Positions 45,854 to 58,453 of a DNA stretch of 64,000 bases are shown here, one piece after another; positions within the stretch are counted from its first letter, which is position 1, and every line of letters starts with the position of its first letter. Source of the stretch: Aureobasidium sp. EXF-3400. Lineage: Eukaryota > Ascomycota > Dothideomycetes > Dothideales > Saccotheciaceae. The stretch covers positions 147,832 through 211,831 of the forward strand of contig SWBL01000040.1 in the NCBI GenBank assembly GCA_024195585.1. Direction: 5' to 3'. The notes below the pieces were generated by a model. It was not told the origin of the DNA. It worked only from the letters and a program-made list of their open reading frames with translations, and did no database searches. Both the position numbers and the translations under genes were made by a program.

Positions 45854-47759
45854 ATGTTGCCCTCACATGCACAACGTCGCCGAGTGCAACAGCAATCGAG
45901 TGCCTTTCCCACTCGACAATTGTTTGTCCTAGGTATGGCTCGGCACATACTCCATCTCATATACTCGAATGGCTGACATTGATTCGAGCGTTGTGCCGTA
46001 TATGCGAGCCAATTGCTTTCATGTCAATCTTTCCTTATGTCTATTACATGATTTCTTCTTTCCACATCACCAACGATGAGAAACAAATTGCTCTCTATGC
46101 TGGCATGGTCACCTCCGCCTTTGCCTTCACCGAATTCTCGACAGGAGTCATGTGGGGTAGATTGAGTGACAAGGTTGGACGCAAACCTATCCTCCTGATG
46201 GGATTGGCGGGCACTGGTATCAGTATGATCGTATTTGGGTTCTCTCCTAACTTGACCACGGCTCTTATTGCTCGTGCTTTGGGAGGCCTTCTCAACGGGT
46301 AAGTTGGGCATTCATATATACTCATGACCATTCTGACGAGTCATAGGAACATCGGTGTCTTGCAAACGACGGTCGCAGAGGTAGTCACTGTTGAAGCACA
46401 CCAAGGTCAGCGAAGTTCCCTGGCGTCCATTGGTGAACATGAATTAACAACATATAGCACGTGCATATTCGATCATGCCATTCGTCTGGTGCCTTGGGTA
46501 GGCCTGCCTCTTATGCCATAAGCGCCATCTTACTTACAGTGTCAGATCAATCGTCGGCTCTGGCTTAGGAGGAACTCTTGCGGACCCCGTGCGCAACTAC
46601 CCTGGTTACTTCGAACACGGTTCGTTGTTTGAGAAATTCCCATACCTACTTCCGAATTTGGTTTGCGCAGGAGTCGTCATTTTCGGTATGATGGTCGGCA
46701 TTCTTTTCCTTGAGGAGACACACGAAGATCTCAAGGACCGGAGAGACTATGGTCTCGACATTGGTGACTGGATTCTGGACTTCTTTCGCCCGAATCAGCT
46801 TCATGAAAAGGCTGGCGAGACACTGGCTCTGTTCGAAGATGCTGTTCCTGGCTATTCCTCGAGCCAATCATCTCCAGTCGTAAACCCAATCCTGGTTGGA
46901 GAGCTGCCGAACGAAGCCCAGCCTGCATCGTCTCAGCCCATAAGCTCCCATCGTCGTGATGCGGCTGTCGCAAAAGCTTTCACGTGGCAGGTCTGTCTCA
47001 ACATCGTTGGATACGGCATTCTTGCTTAGTAAGTCTGATTCGAGGACTGCTTGGTAATTGTTTTGCTGACGAATCGACAGTCACACGATATCCGCTGAGC
47101 AACTTCTCCCTGTACTTTTCAGTTTGCCTGAGTCTAAAGAAGCGCCTCACCTACCTTTCCAATTCTCTGGTGGCTTTGCCTTGCCGACCAAGGTTATTGG
47201 CTTCATTCTCTCCGCTCAAGGATTCATTCAGATGTTCGCCACGCTGTTCGTGTTCCCGTTCGTCAATCGCAAGATTGGGAGTCTGGCTACATTCCGACTC
47301 GTCATCCTCTCATACCCAATTCTCTACTTGATGGTTCCTTATCTCACGCTCGTCCCGACAGCTCTGCGTATGCCTTGTATCTATTTCGTGCTCGTCTGGA
47401 AGGTTACAGCACAAGCCCTTTCGTACCCGTCTCTGGCCATCATGTTGGCCAACGCAGCCCCATCGAAGAAGGTCCTGGGCACTCTCAATGGCGTGGCAGC
47501 CTCGTCGGCAAGCTTGTGCAGAGCATTCGGTCCTACACTTTCTGGCTTGGTCCAATCGTTAGGTCTTTCCGTAGGTGTGCTAGGTCTTCCCTGGTGGGCA
47601 AACAGCTTCGTTGCAATCATCGGCGCTATTCTCAGCTTGCGCATGGTGGAAGAAAAGCGCCGCTATTCGAAAGCCGAGGAGGCAAATCTGGACTCGGAGG
47701 ACCTCCCATTCCTGGACGCAGACGCTCTAGAGAGCTCTGATGAAGAACCCTGCCGATGA
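45854..47759 (+). CDS. Major facilitator superfamily transporter
   Basis: Six exons: 45854-45932, 45989-46298, 46347-46405, 46458-46497, 46546-47028, 47081-47759, giving about 549 residues; every junction is in phase and has a normal donor. The core is MFS: PTRQLFVLALCRICEPIAF opens helix 1, the loop signature is WGRLSDKVGRKPILL, and IVGSGLGGTLADPVRNYP follows helix 5. Twelve membrane helices are likely, split by a cytosolic loop with EDAVPGYSSSQSS. Sequence is nearest, from memory, to the YCR023C/ZIF1-like branch of fungal vacuolar or plasma-membrane carriers. The substrate is unknown. Exon 4 is only 40 bases. The end has an acidic tail (EDLPFLDADALESSDEE). Confidence 0.88.
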
Positions 47760-48529
47760 TCTCTTCAAGCGGTTCTAATTTCGAACAATGCGTCAAACTT
47801 CATGCAACTCACGCAATTCTTCTTTCCGACTATCGTCAGGACCTCTTGCACCACCATTTTCATAATCCTTCTCATTCGTTTCAAAAAATTCACCTAGATG
47901 AGAGCAGTTTCACGGCGGGTCCCGTCTCTTTTCAAGCGATCCGAGATCGGCTGTAGAGGAGTTTCTATTTCTGTTCGGGAAAGGTTCATTGGGCGTTCTC
48001 TCTGTATTCGGTAGTTATGGCCAGCGCCAGGTTTCCACTTCGGGGTTTGGGTGAATGGGATAGTCGGCGCTAGATACCCGTTCTTGCTTTTTATTGGGGA
48101 TTGGCTGGCTCTAGGATGGGAATGGCGTTTTTGCTATATGTGCGATGCGACACATTCGCTGTAACAATGATACGAGTAGGTAGTTTAGCTGAGTTGATTT
48201 GCTTTAATAGATAAGGCTGAATATGTCGATTGCTATCCTTGTCAAGTCACATCCCGTTCCGTGGTGATCATGACTCCCACATCAAGCCCCAATGTCTAGG
48301 TCTGCATAATTGTGACTTTTAAACATATACAGAGAGATTATGGACAGGCATTGTACTTAGACAAGGATACCATCGTGTTACCATCAAGATAGGCCAACCC
48401 CGCCGGCGGTGCGATAACGGTACCGATCAACCTTACAACATTCTGACTCTCTCCTTGAACGATCAACCGTCACACATTTTTCCAACTCGGATTCAATTCA
48501 AGATTCAATTCTTGCGCACAATTTCGACC
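47760..48529. other. Intergenic
   Basis: 770 bases between the MFS gene and the RidA gene, same strand. Nothing recognised. Confidence 0.4.
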
Positions 48530-49020
48530 ATGTCCAGCAAAACTGCAGTTCTGACTTCGAAGGCACCAAAGCCTCTTCCTGGTATCTATAGCCAAGCCAT
48601 CGTCGCTAATGGCTTCGTCTATTGTTCAGGAGCCATCGCTATGGATACTACAGGAAAGATCATCGACGGTGACATCCAAGCTCACACTGTAAATTGTGCC
48701 CACTCCTTCAATTATATGCAAGATGGTTAACACTCTTCGCAGCATCAATGCATCAAGAATCTCACTGCTGTTCTCGAGGAGGCGGGAACCACTATCGAGA
48801 AGGTCATCAAGGTCAATGTATTCTTGTCTGATATGGATGACTTTGCAAAGATGAATGAGGTGTACAAGACTTACTGGGGTGATGTCAAGCCAAGTAGAAC
48901 GTAAGTGTTTCACAACTGATGGTTTTGTTCGACCTGCTGATTTGGATACGCAGATGTGTGGCTGTCAAGACACTGCCTTTGGGGACTGATGTAGAGATCG
49001 AGTGTGTTGCAGTACTATAA
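48530..49020 (+). CDS. RidA/YjgF family imine deaminase
   Basis: Exons 48530-48688, 48743-48900 and 48954-49020 encode 127 residues, the full length of the family. Markers: PKPLPGIYSQAIVANGFVYC, NLTAVLEEAGTTIEKVIKVN, and VAVKTLPLGTDVEIECVAV, with the conserved substrate-binding Arg in KPSRT at the second junction. RidA proteins form trimers that hydrolyse reactive enamine/imine intermediates from threonine or serine dehydratase. Yeast has a cytosolic (Hmf1) and a mitochondrial (Mmf1) form. The short N-terminus here (MSSKTAVLTSKAP) lacks a strong presequence, so a cytosolic form is more likely. Confidence 0.92.
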
Positions 49021-49798
49021 ATCGACGTTGATGGGCTTCAAATGTTCTTGATATATACACGATTTGACCAACCCTGTCCATATTTGAGAGCAGGGTGATA
49101 TTCACAGCAAGCACTCAAAATCTGTTCAGCTCGAAAAGAACAAACCATAAGCACTTGATTACTTTCATACCCATCCAAGATCTTGGTTATATGGTCCTAC
49201 ATCACCTTGTACCGTTGGACACCACTAGTGAATGAATTGCGCTTCCCAGACCCATTTCGAAAATGTGAACTCGCTTGCTTTCGGAGATTGGGCTGGATCA
49301 TACACAAGTTGGCACAGTTCCAGAGTTTGTCGACCACCTGAGATTCGCCGGACTCATCATGTCTCAGATAAACTTTCAGCATCTATCTGTCGTTCTCTTG
49401 GTATATCAGTGGGTTTCGATAGCTTTAATATTTCTCTTTATTTCGCTTGGACAAAATATTCAGTCGGGAGTGTTTTCACCCGAGGCTAGAAACCGATAAG
49501 GTTAGCGTACTATGCCCAACGTCCTTCTCCACGCAAGCAAAAACCCAATGACCGGGGCTTATCAGTGCATGATCGGGTACTAGGCATAACAGAACAGGTG
49601 GAAACACGCGACGAGTCATTATCACCGAGTCGACTGAAAGTCACTGCATCACAAGCACAGAAAAAAGGGAGCTATCAAACGCGGCACATCCCCGTGTATG
49701 CACCCATCTGTGCGACCAAGACAAGGCAGAGACAGACCCCGGTGTGGCCTCCGCGTAGCCGCTTCGCGCTTGCCTTCGTGAGCGATGCCGACCGCGAA
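49021..49798. other. Intergenic, promoter of the zinc-cluster gene
   Basis: 778 bases. The region just before the ATG at 49799 is open in the same frame but has no ATG, so it is probably 5' leader. Nothing else recognised. Confidence 0.4.
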
Positions 49799-52700
49799 AT
49801 GAACAACCCAACCGTGTCATCCAACAAGAAGAAGCGTGCCAATCCGCAGGCTTCTGACGCTGCTGATGAGGCCGTCGAAGGCGGTCTTGGTGATGGTGCC
49901 GCCGCCGCCCCTTCCAATGGCGCGTCTTCAGCTTCGTCGTCAAACTTTCGCAATGTCAGCGCGTGTAATCGATGTCGTCTAAGAAAGAACCGCTGTGATC
50001 AGAAGTTACCGGCATGTACGAGTTGCGAAAAGGCTAATGTCAAGTATGTATGCCTATTAATGGTGAAGTGGACGTCTTGACTTACCTATGTTAGATGCGT
50101 CGGCTTCGATCCTGTCAGCAAAAGGGAAATACCTAGGAGGTGATAGATCATAGTCTTGGAAATCATCGACTTCTGCTAACGCGAAACAGCTATGTATACT
50201 ATCTGGAGAGTCGAGTGCAGCATCTGGAATCTTTGCTACAGGCCAACAATCTTCCTTATGCGCCTACCGATGACTTTAGCATGAGCGTGGCGACGCCTGT
50301 CTCTCCTAAGATACCATCTACTGGAGAAGTTGCGGTAGCTGGCGCGCAGAAGTATACTGACACTAGTGCCGGTCCCGTTTCTGCTATGTCAGATGAACAG
50401 ACCGAGCAAAAGCACCTCTCTAATCTGGTCCACAACATTGGAAACGTATCAGTATTAGGAGCTTCAGATTCTAGGTACCTCGGCTCCACTTCTGGCATAT
50501 CCTTCGCTAGAGTTGTCTTTGCCGCAGTCAAGAGCTCAGTATCTGGATCGACATCAGAACGTGGCGGCGTTCGCCCTTCAAAGCCATTAACGAGTGCAGC
50601 TACAGGAGGAACTACTATGAGGGATTCATTCTTTGGACTGCAGACAAAACCCGCTATCAAACCAGCAACTTTCCCCGACAAGGACATCGGACAACGATTG
50701 ATGGAGCTATATTTCGAGCATTCTAACCCTCAAATACCCATTTTACATCGTGGAGAGTTTATGGCGCTGTTTGACAAAGTTTATGCCACCGAAGAGAAGA
50801 AGAGAACACCGCGGGAGCTATACATGCTCAATATCGTTTTTGCCACAGGTGCTGGAGTCATTCTGGAAGCCTCTGATAAGAACAACGATGCAGAAAATGC
50901 CGCCGATGGGAAAGCCGGACTGAGCCGTAAGAGACAGAAGCTCTCTAATGAGCAGTCTCGACCGGAAGAGTATCACGCTTCAGCTATAGTACATCTGGAA
51001 TCATTCCTTGGATCGTCTTCTTCTGCAACAGAAGGCATTGGCGGCGGTCTTGAAGAACTACAGGCCGTCCTTCTTTTGGCAGGATTCGCGCTACTTCGTC
51101 CTGTCGCACCGGGTCTCTGGTATATTGTAGGCGTAGCCGTCCGTCTTGCTGTAGATCTGGGCCTTCACAATGAGGACCCAGAGGCCGCCACAGAGATCAG
51201 CGCCGAGCAAGGGCAGACCGAGATGACTGGTGCTGCAAGAGAAGAGTTTGGACGACGACAATATATTCGAGACTTCCGAAGGAGATTGTGGTGGTGCGTT
51301 TACTCTTTCGACCGCTTGGTCTCCACTTGTGTTGGCAGACCTTTCGGTATCACAGACCAGGTGATCACTACTGAGTTCCCGACTTTACTTGATGACAAGT
51401 ACATCACACCGAGTGGCTTCTTGACTCCACCACAGAACGAGTATGGCAGCATACCGAGTTATAAACACGTCTCGTACCACTACTTCCGGCTTCGATTGCT
51501 GCAGTCAGAGGTATTGCAAGTATTGCAGCACCGCCAGACTCAGCAGTTCAGAGAAAGAGGTACTGTCAATGGAGCAAATCGATGGATGCACACAGATCTT
51601 CCTTCGCCGTTCTTGTCAAGATACTCAAGCTTCAGAGAGTGGCGAGGTGATATTGACCGCAGGCTGTACGAGTGGATCGAATCTTCACCTACACAGACGA
51701 TGACTGGAGTTGCATTCTCTCCACTATTTTTGGAGCTCAACTACTGGCTCACTGTGACCATGCTTTATCGCCAATCTCTATCAGTACCTCCGTCATTAGC
51801 TGGAGAACTAGATGCGTCTACAGGCGATGACGTTACGAGTCCAGGCCACGTTGACTATGAAGAAGAAGACGAGGAGATGGTATTCTTGAAGGTGGCCGAA
51901 GCGGGTCAAAAGACATTGAAGATCTACCGTCAATTACATCGCGTCAGACTGGTCAACCACACTTTCCTGGCGACACACCACTTGTTCATGTCTGGTATAT
52001 CTTTCTTGTATGCCATCTGGCATTCGACGGTTGTTAGGTCCAAGCTTACTCTTGACGATGTCGATTTCACCATTCTGGCAGCGACATCTGTGCTCGGAGA
52101 CATGATTGAAAAGTGTCCTCCTGCTGAAGCATGTCGTGATGCTTTCGATCGCATGAGCAAAGCAACCATTGCGATGGTAGAGCAAACTACAGGATTTGGA
52201 TCGCAAGCGCTACGGTATATTGCACAAACACAAAAAGTACAACAGCATGCGGATGCATCCGCTGCAGGGAATCACGATGTCAGGAGGGCCAACCACGGCA
52301 CTATGATGGCTCCCAACCAAGGCAGACCTCACCCTCGACAAGCACAGCAGCAGGCGCAACAAGCCAGACGACCTATGCCACGATTTGATATGAATCTGCG
52401 AGATCTGTTCACAGATGACGAGTCGACCAATCGTCCATCAGCACAAAGGAGAGCACCGTTCCCAATGGCGCGGCCACCGAATTCAGCAGTAAAACGAGAA
52501 GGAGGACCAGCCTTCCCGAACACGCCTACAGGACCTGCGTATCAACAGAGCCAAATTTCCCCTCGGCTATATGCACCTAGCCCACCGATAGATCCCTCGC
52601 TACAATCCACACCGCCGCCGATGGCGAGACAATCGCCCAGCCAGCATCATTACTACCCTCGAGGAGGGCAAAACTATCTAGCACCTGGGCCTCAAGGAAT

Positions 52701-52932
52701 GCCAGGTCCAGTCGAGGGCTTTGAATTCTTGCAAGACTTCCAGCTCCCCGATCAAGGAGGTGTCTTGGGCCAAGCCGGACAGACGCCAGGAAATTATGGA
52801 GAGTTCGATATGGGCTTCGGCGCGGGAGGACTTGCTTTCGATGGCGGTGGTCAGCCATGGGATGAACATGGAGGCTTCGATTTGTTTGACGGATTCTTCT
52901 TTGGCGGAACTAGTGGAGGCGGGCAGAGATAA
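49799..52932 (+). CDS. PPR1-like Zn2Cys6 transcription factor
   Basis: Exons 49799-50043, 50095-50139 and 50190-52932 encode about 1010 residues. The zinc cluster begins near residue 57 (ACNRCRLRKNRCDQKLPACT) and is completed across intron 1 (KANVKC-VGFDPVSKREIPRSY), followed by the dimerisation coiled coil (YYLESRVQHLESLL). The linker FDP.SKREIPRSYV..LE matches yeast Ppr1, the pyrimidine pathway activator, better than Gal4 or Cat8 in my memory. The fungal middle homology region follows (GLWYIVGVAVRLAVDLGLH, FRRRLWWCVYSFDRL). The C-terminal ~230 residues are Gln/Pro/Gly-rich and end FDLFDGFFFGG, a likely activation domain. Expected in the nucleus, binding CGG-type inverted repeats. Target genes are unknown. 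Confidence 0.9.
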
Positions 52933-53144
52933 CAAAAGTAATGGTCGAGATGGGACACAAGCTACGACTAATTCATGGTTGCTATATTTCTTCCACACGT
53001 TGATGTTCTTTCCATTCGGGTGAATTGTGAAAGCAGAAAGGGCAATTGCAAGCGCGAAAATGGTCCGTGCGAGATGCGGGAGCTTCGATTTCTCTTCGAG
53101 TGACGTTAGAAGCGAAATATTTCAGATCTTTACATAAACCAATC

Positions 53145-56032
53145 ATGCCGATGAAAAAGGGTAGAGGTGTGAGTACTCTCGAGTCTTCGTGAAATTTACA
53201 GCGGCTGACAGTGTGGTAGAACTTCAGAAACAAAGGCAAGGGCCGTGGCGGCGGCGGCGGTAACAACTGGTCGACGGAGCGCAAGTCGTACGCCGAAGTG
53301 CCCAAGGTCAACGAACAGTTCGAGAGACTCTACAATGACATGAACATTGTGCCCGAGGGCGAGGAGCGCGAACAGTTCTGGGCTGCCCTCCGTCGCGAGC
53401 TGCCCAACTCGTTCCGTTTCTGCGGCAGCAAAGGGTATACAAGACGAACTCGACAAAGGTCGACAAGCAGTCGCTGACCTTTTGCAGACATGCGCTTGCC
53501 GTGCAAAAGAACCTGGACGAACACTTTATCCCCCAGATCAAGTCTATGAAGTTTGACGACCAGACTGTCGAGCCTCCCATGCCCATCACATGGTACCCCA
53601 ACCAGCTTGCCTACTACATGACCACCCCTAAGAATGTCATTCGCAAGTTCCCTCCCTTCGCCGCTTTCCAGAAGTTCCTCGTCTCCGAGACGGCCGTCGG
53701 CAACATTAGTCGTCAAGAGGCTGTTTCTATGATCCCCCCGCTTCTCCTCGATGTCCAGTCGCACCACACCGTTCTCGATCTGTGCGCCGCACCCGGAAGC
53801 AAGAGTGCTCAATTGGTTGAGATGCTACACGCTGGAGAAGAGTCGCGTATTCGCAAGGCTACAAAGCAACACCAGGACGCTCAGGCCGATCCTGCCGCAG
53901 CTGCCGATGAGACTGTCGAGGGCAATGACTGGAGCGACGACGGCAGAGCCACTGGACTTTTGGTCGCAAACGATGTCAACTACCAGCGCGCTCAGATGTT
54001 GGTACACCAGGTCAAGCGCTTGAACAGCCCCAACTTGATTGTCACCAACCACGATGCTACCATGTTCCCTTCGATCGAGCTCCCTTCAGATCCCGTTCCC
54101 GAGGGCCAAAAGAAGCAGGGCAAGTGGCTCAAGTTTGACAGAATTCTCGCCGATGTTCCTTGCTCTGGTGACGGTACCTGCAGAAAGAACCCCAACATCT
54201 GGAAGGACTGGATCCCTGGAAACGGTCTTGGTCTTTACATTACTCAGGTCCGCATTCTTGTCCGTGCTATTCAGATGCTGAAGGTTGGTGGTCGCGTCGT
54301 TTACTCGACCTGCTCCATGAACCCCGTCGAGAACGAGGCTGTCATTTCGAGTGCCATCGAGCGCTGTGGTGGTATCGACAAGATCAACATTGTCGATGTT
54401 AGCGACCAGCTTCCCGAGCTTAAGCGCTACCCTGGTCTCAAGGAGTGGAAGATTATGGACAAGGAGGGCCGCCTTTGGAACTCTTGGGAGGATGTCGAGG
54501 ACGCAAAGTCAAAGAAGTTCGAGGCTTCGCTCGAGCGTGTCGTTCCTGGCATGTTCGCCCCTGCTGGCCACAACCTTCCTCTCGATCGCTGTGTTCGCGT
54601 CTACCCTCACCAGCAGGATACTGGCGGTTTCTTCATCACTGTTCTCGAGAAGAAGTCGGAGATCAGGGCCAAGCCCGAGTCGGAGACCAAGTCTGCTAAC
54701 AGCGCTCCTTCCGTTGTCTCTATCGCTAAGGAAATCGTGGCCAAGCCCGAGTCCGAGGGTGTCATCCCCAAGCTCGAGACCATGGAGGAGTATGCTCCAA
54801 GCGACCCTAACCACACTGTTGAGACTGGCACTGCTTCTGCTGCACAGCGCCAAAACAAGGAGGCCATCGCTGACATCGATACTGCATCTAACAAGCGCGG
54901 CCTGGAAGACGTTGGTGATTCTGCTGCCCAGGATGTCAAGAGAGCAAGAACCGAGAAGGACGAAGGTGCTGGTCCTGGCGCTGTTGGCGAGGTTGGCCAA
55001 ATGGAACACTGGCCCATGCCTCCCTCCGCTCCTCTCAGACAAGACGAAATCACCCCTGACGAGCCCGCCGCCATCGCCGCAGCATCAGCTCCTCGCGGCC
55101 GTCGCAACAACCAACCCCACGAAGAAGCCTTCAAGTACCTCTCACCCTCGCACGAAGAGCTCGACGGCATCTTCGATTTCTACCAGCTGTCGTCCCGCTT
55201 CCCCCGCGACCGCTTCATGGTCCGCAACGCCCTTGGCAACCCAGTCAAGGCCATCTACTACACCACCGCTCTGGCCAAGGACATTCTCACCAAGAACGAA
55301 GGCCGCGGTATGAAGTTCGTACACTCTGGTGTCAAGATGTTCGTCAAGCAAGACGCCCAAGGCCAAGACATCTGCCGCTGGCGCCTGCAAAGCGAAGGCC
55401 TCCCCATCGTCGAGGGCTGGGCAGGCGAAAACAGAATCATCCGCTGCTACAAGCAACAAACCCTTCGCAAACTCCTGATCGAAATGTTCCCCCGCGTCAG
55501 CGGCGAGCACTGGAAGGAACTCGGCGAGATCGGCGAGAAGGCTAGAGATATCGGTATGGGATGTTGTATCTTGCGCGTCGAGCCTTCCACCCAAGAAGAT
55601 GGCTTTGCCGAGAGGTTGACATTGCCGCTTTGGCGCAGTATCTCCAGCTTGAACTTGATGTTGCCGAAGGAGGAGCGTCGCGCTATGTTGCTCAGACTGT
55701 TCAAGGACGAGTCACCGCTTATCGATCACAGCCAGCAACCTAACCGCAAGAATGCACCTGCTACCTCAGACCCTACCGTCTCTGCCACAGCAGCACCGGA
55801 AACTGTTGTCGACAGTGATGGCGGTGTAGCGCTCAACGACACAGACGCCGACATGGAAGATGCAGATGCTACTGCCCCTGTAGGCGCCAGTGGTGTAGGA
55901 ACCGAGGAGGACGCAATGGCAACCGAGGACGCTTTGAGAGCACAACAACAAAGCATCGCCGACGAAGACCAAGCTGTTGCCGCAGCGCCGGAACGTGAGG
56001 GCGAGACTGATGAAGCCAACACGACTGTTTAA
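53145..56032 (+). CDS. NCL1: tRNA (cytosine-5) methyltransferase, NSUN2/Trm4 family
   Basis: Exons 53145-53168 (only 8 codons), 53220-53434 and 53488-56032 give about 927 residues. After a Gly/Arg-rich start (GKGRGGGGG) comes the RsmB/NSUN fold: LDLCAAPGSKSAQ (SAM site, ~175), NHDATMFP, DVPCSGDGTCRKNP (Cys ~305) and YSTCSMNPVENEA (catalytic Cys ~355). It should methylate cytosines (m5C34, 40, 48, 49) in nuclear tRNA, like yeast Trm4/Ncl1. The C-terminal part includes the NSUN2-specific module (FDFYQLSSRFPRDRFMVRN, LWRSISSLNLMLPKEERRAM). The insert at ~390-530 and the Glu/Ala/Thr-rich tail are disordered. Yeast Trm4 is 684 residues, so this one is long. Confidence 0.93.
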
Positions 56033-56718
56033 GCTCAAGGACGAAAAGGGGTTTTACTGTGTCTACTGGGAATTAGATCAAATCTCTCGAGTTTAGAAGA
56101 GGCTGAGAGAATGCAAAAACTTGCTTTGTATGTCCATGATTGTCTAAACGTTTGTGCCTCTGCCTGCAAACCGTACGTAACAAAAGAAGAAAGAAAACAA
56201 GAATGGCTTGTCGACTCGACCCTAGGACAGAAGCAGCGTATCATTTGAAGCATGAGTGCTGGAGCAAAATTCTCCTTGCTAGTGCCACACTGTGAACGAG
56301 TGTGCAATCCGTGCATACTTGATTGCAAACACTACGGCAATGGGAGCCCAACGAGAGATCTTTACTCAACCACGAGATATTGGAGCAGTCAGGACGCGGG
56401 ATCAGTAAATTCTGAGAACCCATCTACAGTAATGATACAAAAGAAGCAGCGAGCAGAAGATCCAAAAAGAGAGCTTCAGCTGAGGACAAGTGAAAGGCGT
56501 ATAAACAGAAGAAAGTAGGAATTGTAAAAAAGACATCTAATACTACATAATACAAAATCATAGGGGGTATAGCGTTTCAAAGATATCCAACAGACCATAT
56601 ATAAAACAAAAGGTATATGTCCAACGAAGAAGAAGAATAAAAAAGGTGTATAGGTATAAGGTTTCCTCCACATGTACGCCGTATATATCGTGATAGATCC
56701 ATTCATAAAATGACTGTT
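56033..56718. other. Intergenic, convergent 3' regions
   Basis: 686 bases between NCL1 and the 7TM gene ends. The right part is A-rich on the plus strand. No gene recognised. Confidence 0.4.
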
Positions 56719-58453
56719 CTATTTTAACAAACCACCTACGTCTTGCAGGCAGAGGTCGTCGCTCAATGGTCTTTGTCGAACAACTGGACGCGCCGCTATT
56801 CGGGGCGCTTGAGAGTCTGGAGGTATACTTGATGGTGGTGCCCGGGTCGTGGGCGATATAGGTTCTTGCTGTGGAGGTCTGCTTTGGCTGGGTAGACTGC
56901 CTCCTAACAAGCCACCAATATCTTGCAGACTTAACGAGTTACTATCGTCTCGTTGACGGTGAGAGTGTGATAATGGCCGCGGGGAGTTGCCATCTCTGCC
57001 ATGTGTCGGACGTGATCGTGAACGATCTCGAGTTGTAGGAGTTCGATGAGATCGGCTTCTTGTCAAGGATAACATCCCACCGAGATCCGAAAGTATGTCT
57101 TGGGTTGGTCTGGATGCGCCAGGTGTACGAGGGCCTTGATCAGCAAAGTCTTGAGCTGTAGTGCCGGCAGACCCTTGTCGAGCTTCGCTGCCACCAAGCA
57201 GACCGCCGACATCGAAGAAAGAAACACTTTGTCCTGTAGCTGTCGAAGGTGCCGTGTCGGAGATTTTGCGCAAAGCATCTGCACTGTCGTGTGGGCTGGG
57301 TGGACTATCACTGATATCGGCAGGCGACATAAGATACTCAGTGTTGTGAGCTGTTTTTGAGTTTGACGAGATGCGGGCAAGTGGGGCAGGTCTGGCCAGA
57401 GGAGATTTGGGAGTACAAAGCTCCTCAGGCATGCGAACGCCCATCTCCCTGAAAAGAGCTTCCTCGCTGTCACGATGGAAGGATGCGATAGTGGCACGAC
57501 GAGTGTCTGCGCGAGTTATCGTGTCCAAAGTAGCGTCGGGTCTATATTTGTTCTTTTTGACACCTCGATCTTTGACAAAGGTGCCTAGAATGATGGCGTT
57601 GGAGACGGCAGCAGAAGCGAGGATCTCGATAGATGCCCAGACAGTGCGGTATTGTTGACGTCCGTGATGTTGGATGACATAAGGAATGCGCAAGCCTGTA
57701 ATAACGATGAGGGCGACGGAGAAGCTGAAAAGACAGACGAGGGAGAGTTTGCGCTTCAGGCGAATCTGCGAGCGTAGGACGATTGGGATTGGAAAGGCGA
57801 CGAGGAGGATATCGGTAATAATGTCGGCGGTACCCATGGTGATGAGTTGAGCGTAGCCCTGTCTGCACGAAGGGCCAGGATCTGGCACGACTTGCCAGTA
57901 CTGATCTGCTGTTAGGGCACACGCAGCAAGGAGTGAATAGAGATGGTCTGCTTACATGATCGAAGGGTTGACATTCGGAAAGAGTGGCTATGACTACGGC
58001 GATAAAGGTTGCAACCAGAAAGATGCGTATACACTGAAGGCCAACCTCGTAGCTGCGTCTCCAGATGGCACTGGTAATGCGCTTGAGAAACTCGGAGACA
58101 GTGAACTTGCTGATCCAGATGAATAGAGCATAGGTGATGCGCGATGCGAGGACCAGTTTGGAGCCTATTTGACGGAGGTGGATCTCGTAAGGAGTGAGAT
58201 TTGCAGTCTGGACATTGTTGGTGCCGTATAAAAGAATGACATGAACCAGGCCCATGCGCGCGAACAGCGGAATCAGACTCAGGGCCATGACCTTGTCCTC
58301 CTGAAAGAGGCGACCACTTCGAATCTTCCTTCCAGCCAGGCGCGTAAGGATAATGACAGCGGCAAAGATGGTACACCACCAGCTGAAGAGGAGAGTCGGC
58401 CAGTTTCCTCGACGGGTGCGGGGCTCAGGCGGCGCAGTGTTCCATACTCCCAT
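56719..58453 (-). CDS. Rhodopsin-like seven-helix membrane protein with repeated tail motif
   Basis: Exons 57956-58453 and 56719-57900, with a 55-base intron, encode about 559 residues. The first ~290 residues form the seven-helix domain common in filamentous fungi (often called the rhodopsin or Pth11-like integral membrane family): LLFSWWCTIFAAVIILTRLA, ALFIWISKFTVSEFLKRIT, CQPFDHYWQVVPDP, and GYAQLITMGTADIITDILLV are its typical blocks. The cytosolic tail (~residues 295-559) is Ser/Pro/Arg-rich and carries four short related motifs: FFDVGGLLGGS (~395-404), LSDLGGMLSL (~434-444), LQDIGGLLGGS (~490-501) and LQDVGGLLK (end). Ligand and partners are unknown. Confidence 0.85.

Noticed and set aside
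54351..55313. 320-codon Ser/Leu/Arg-rich frame overlapping NCL1 on the same strand
   Set aside because: It is an alternate-frame shadow of a C-rich coding sequence; the NCL1 frame has all catalytic motifs.
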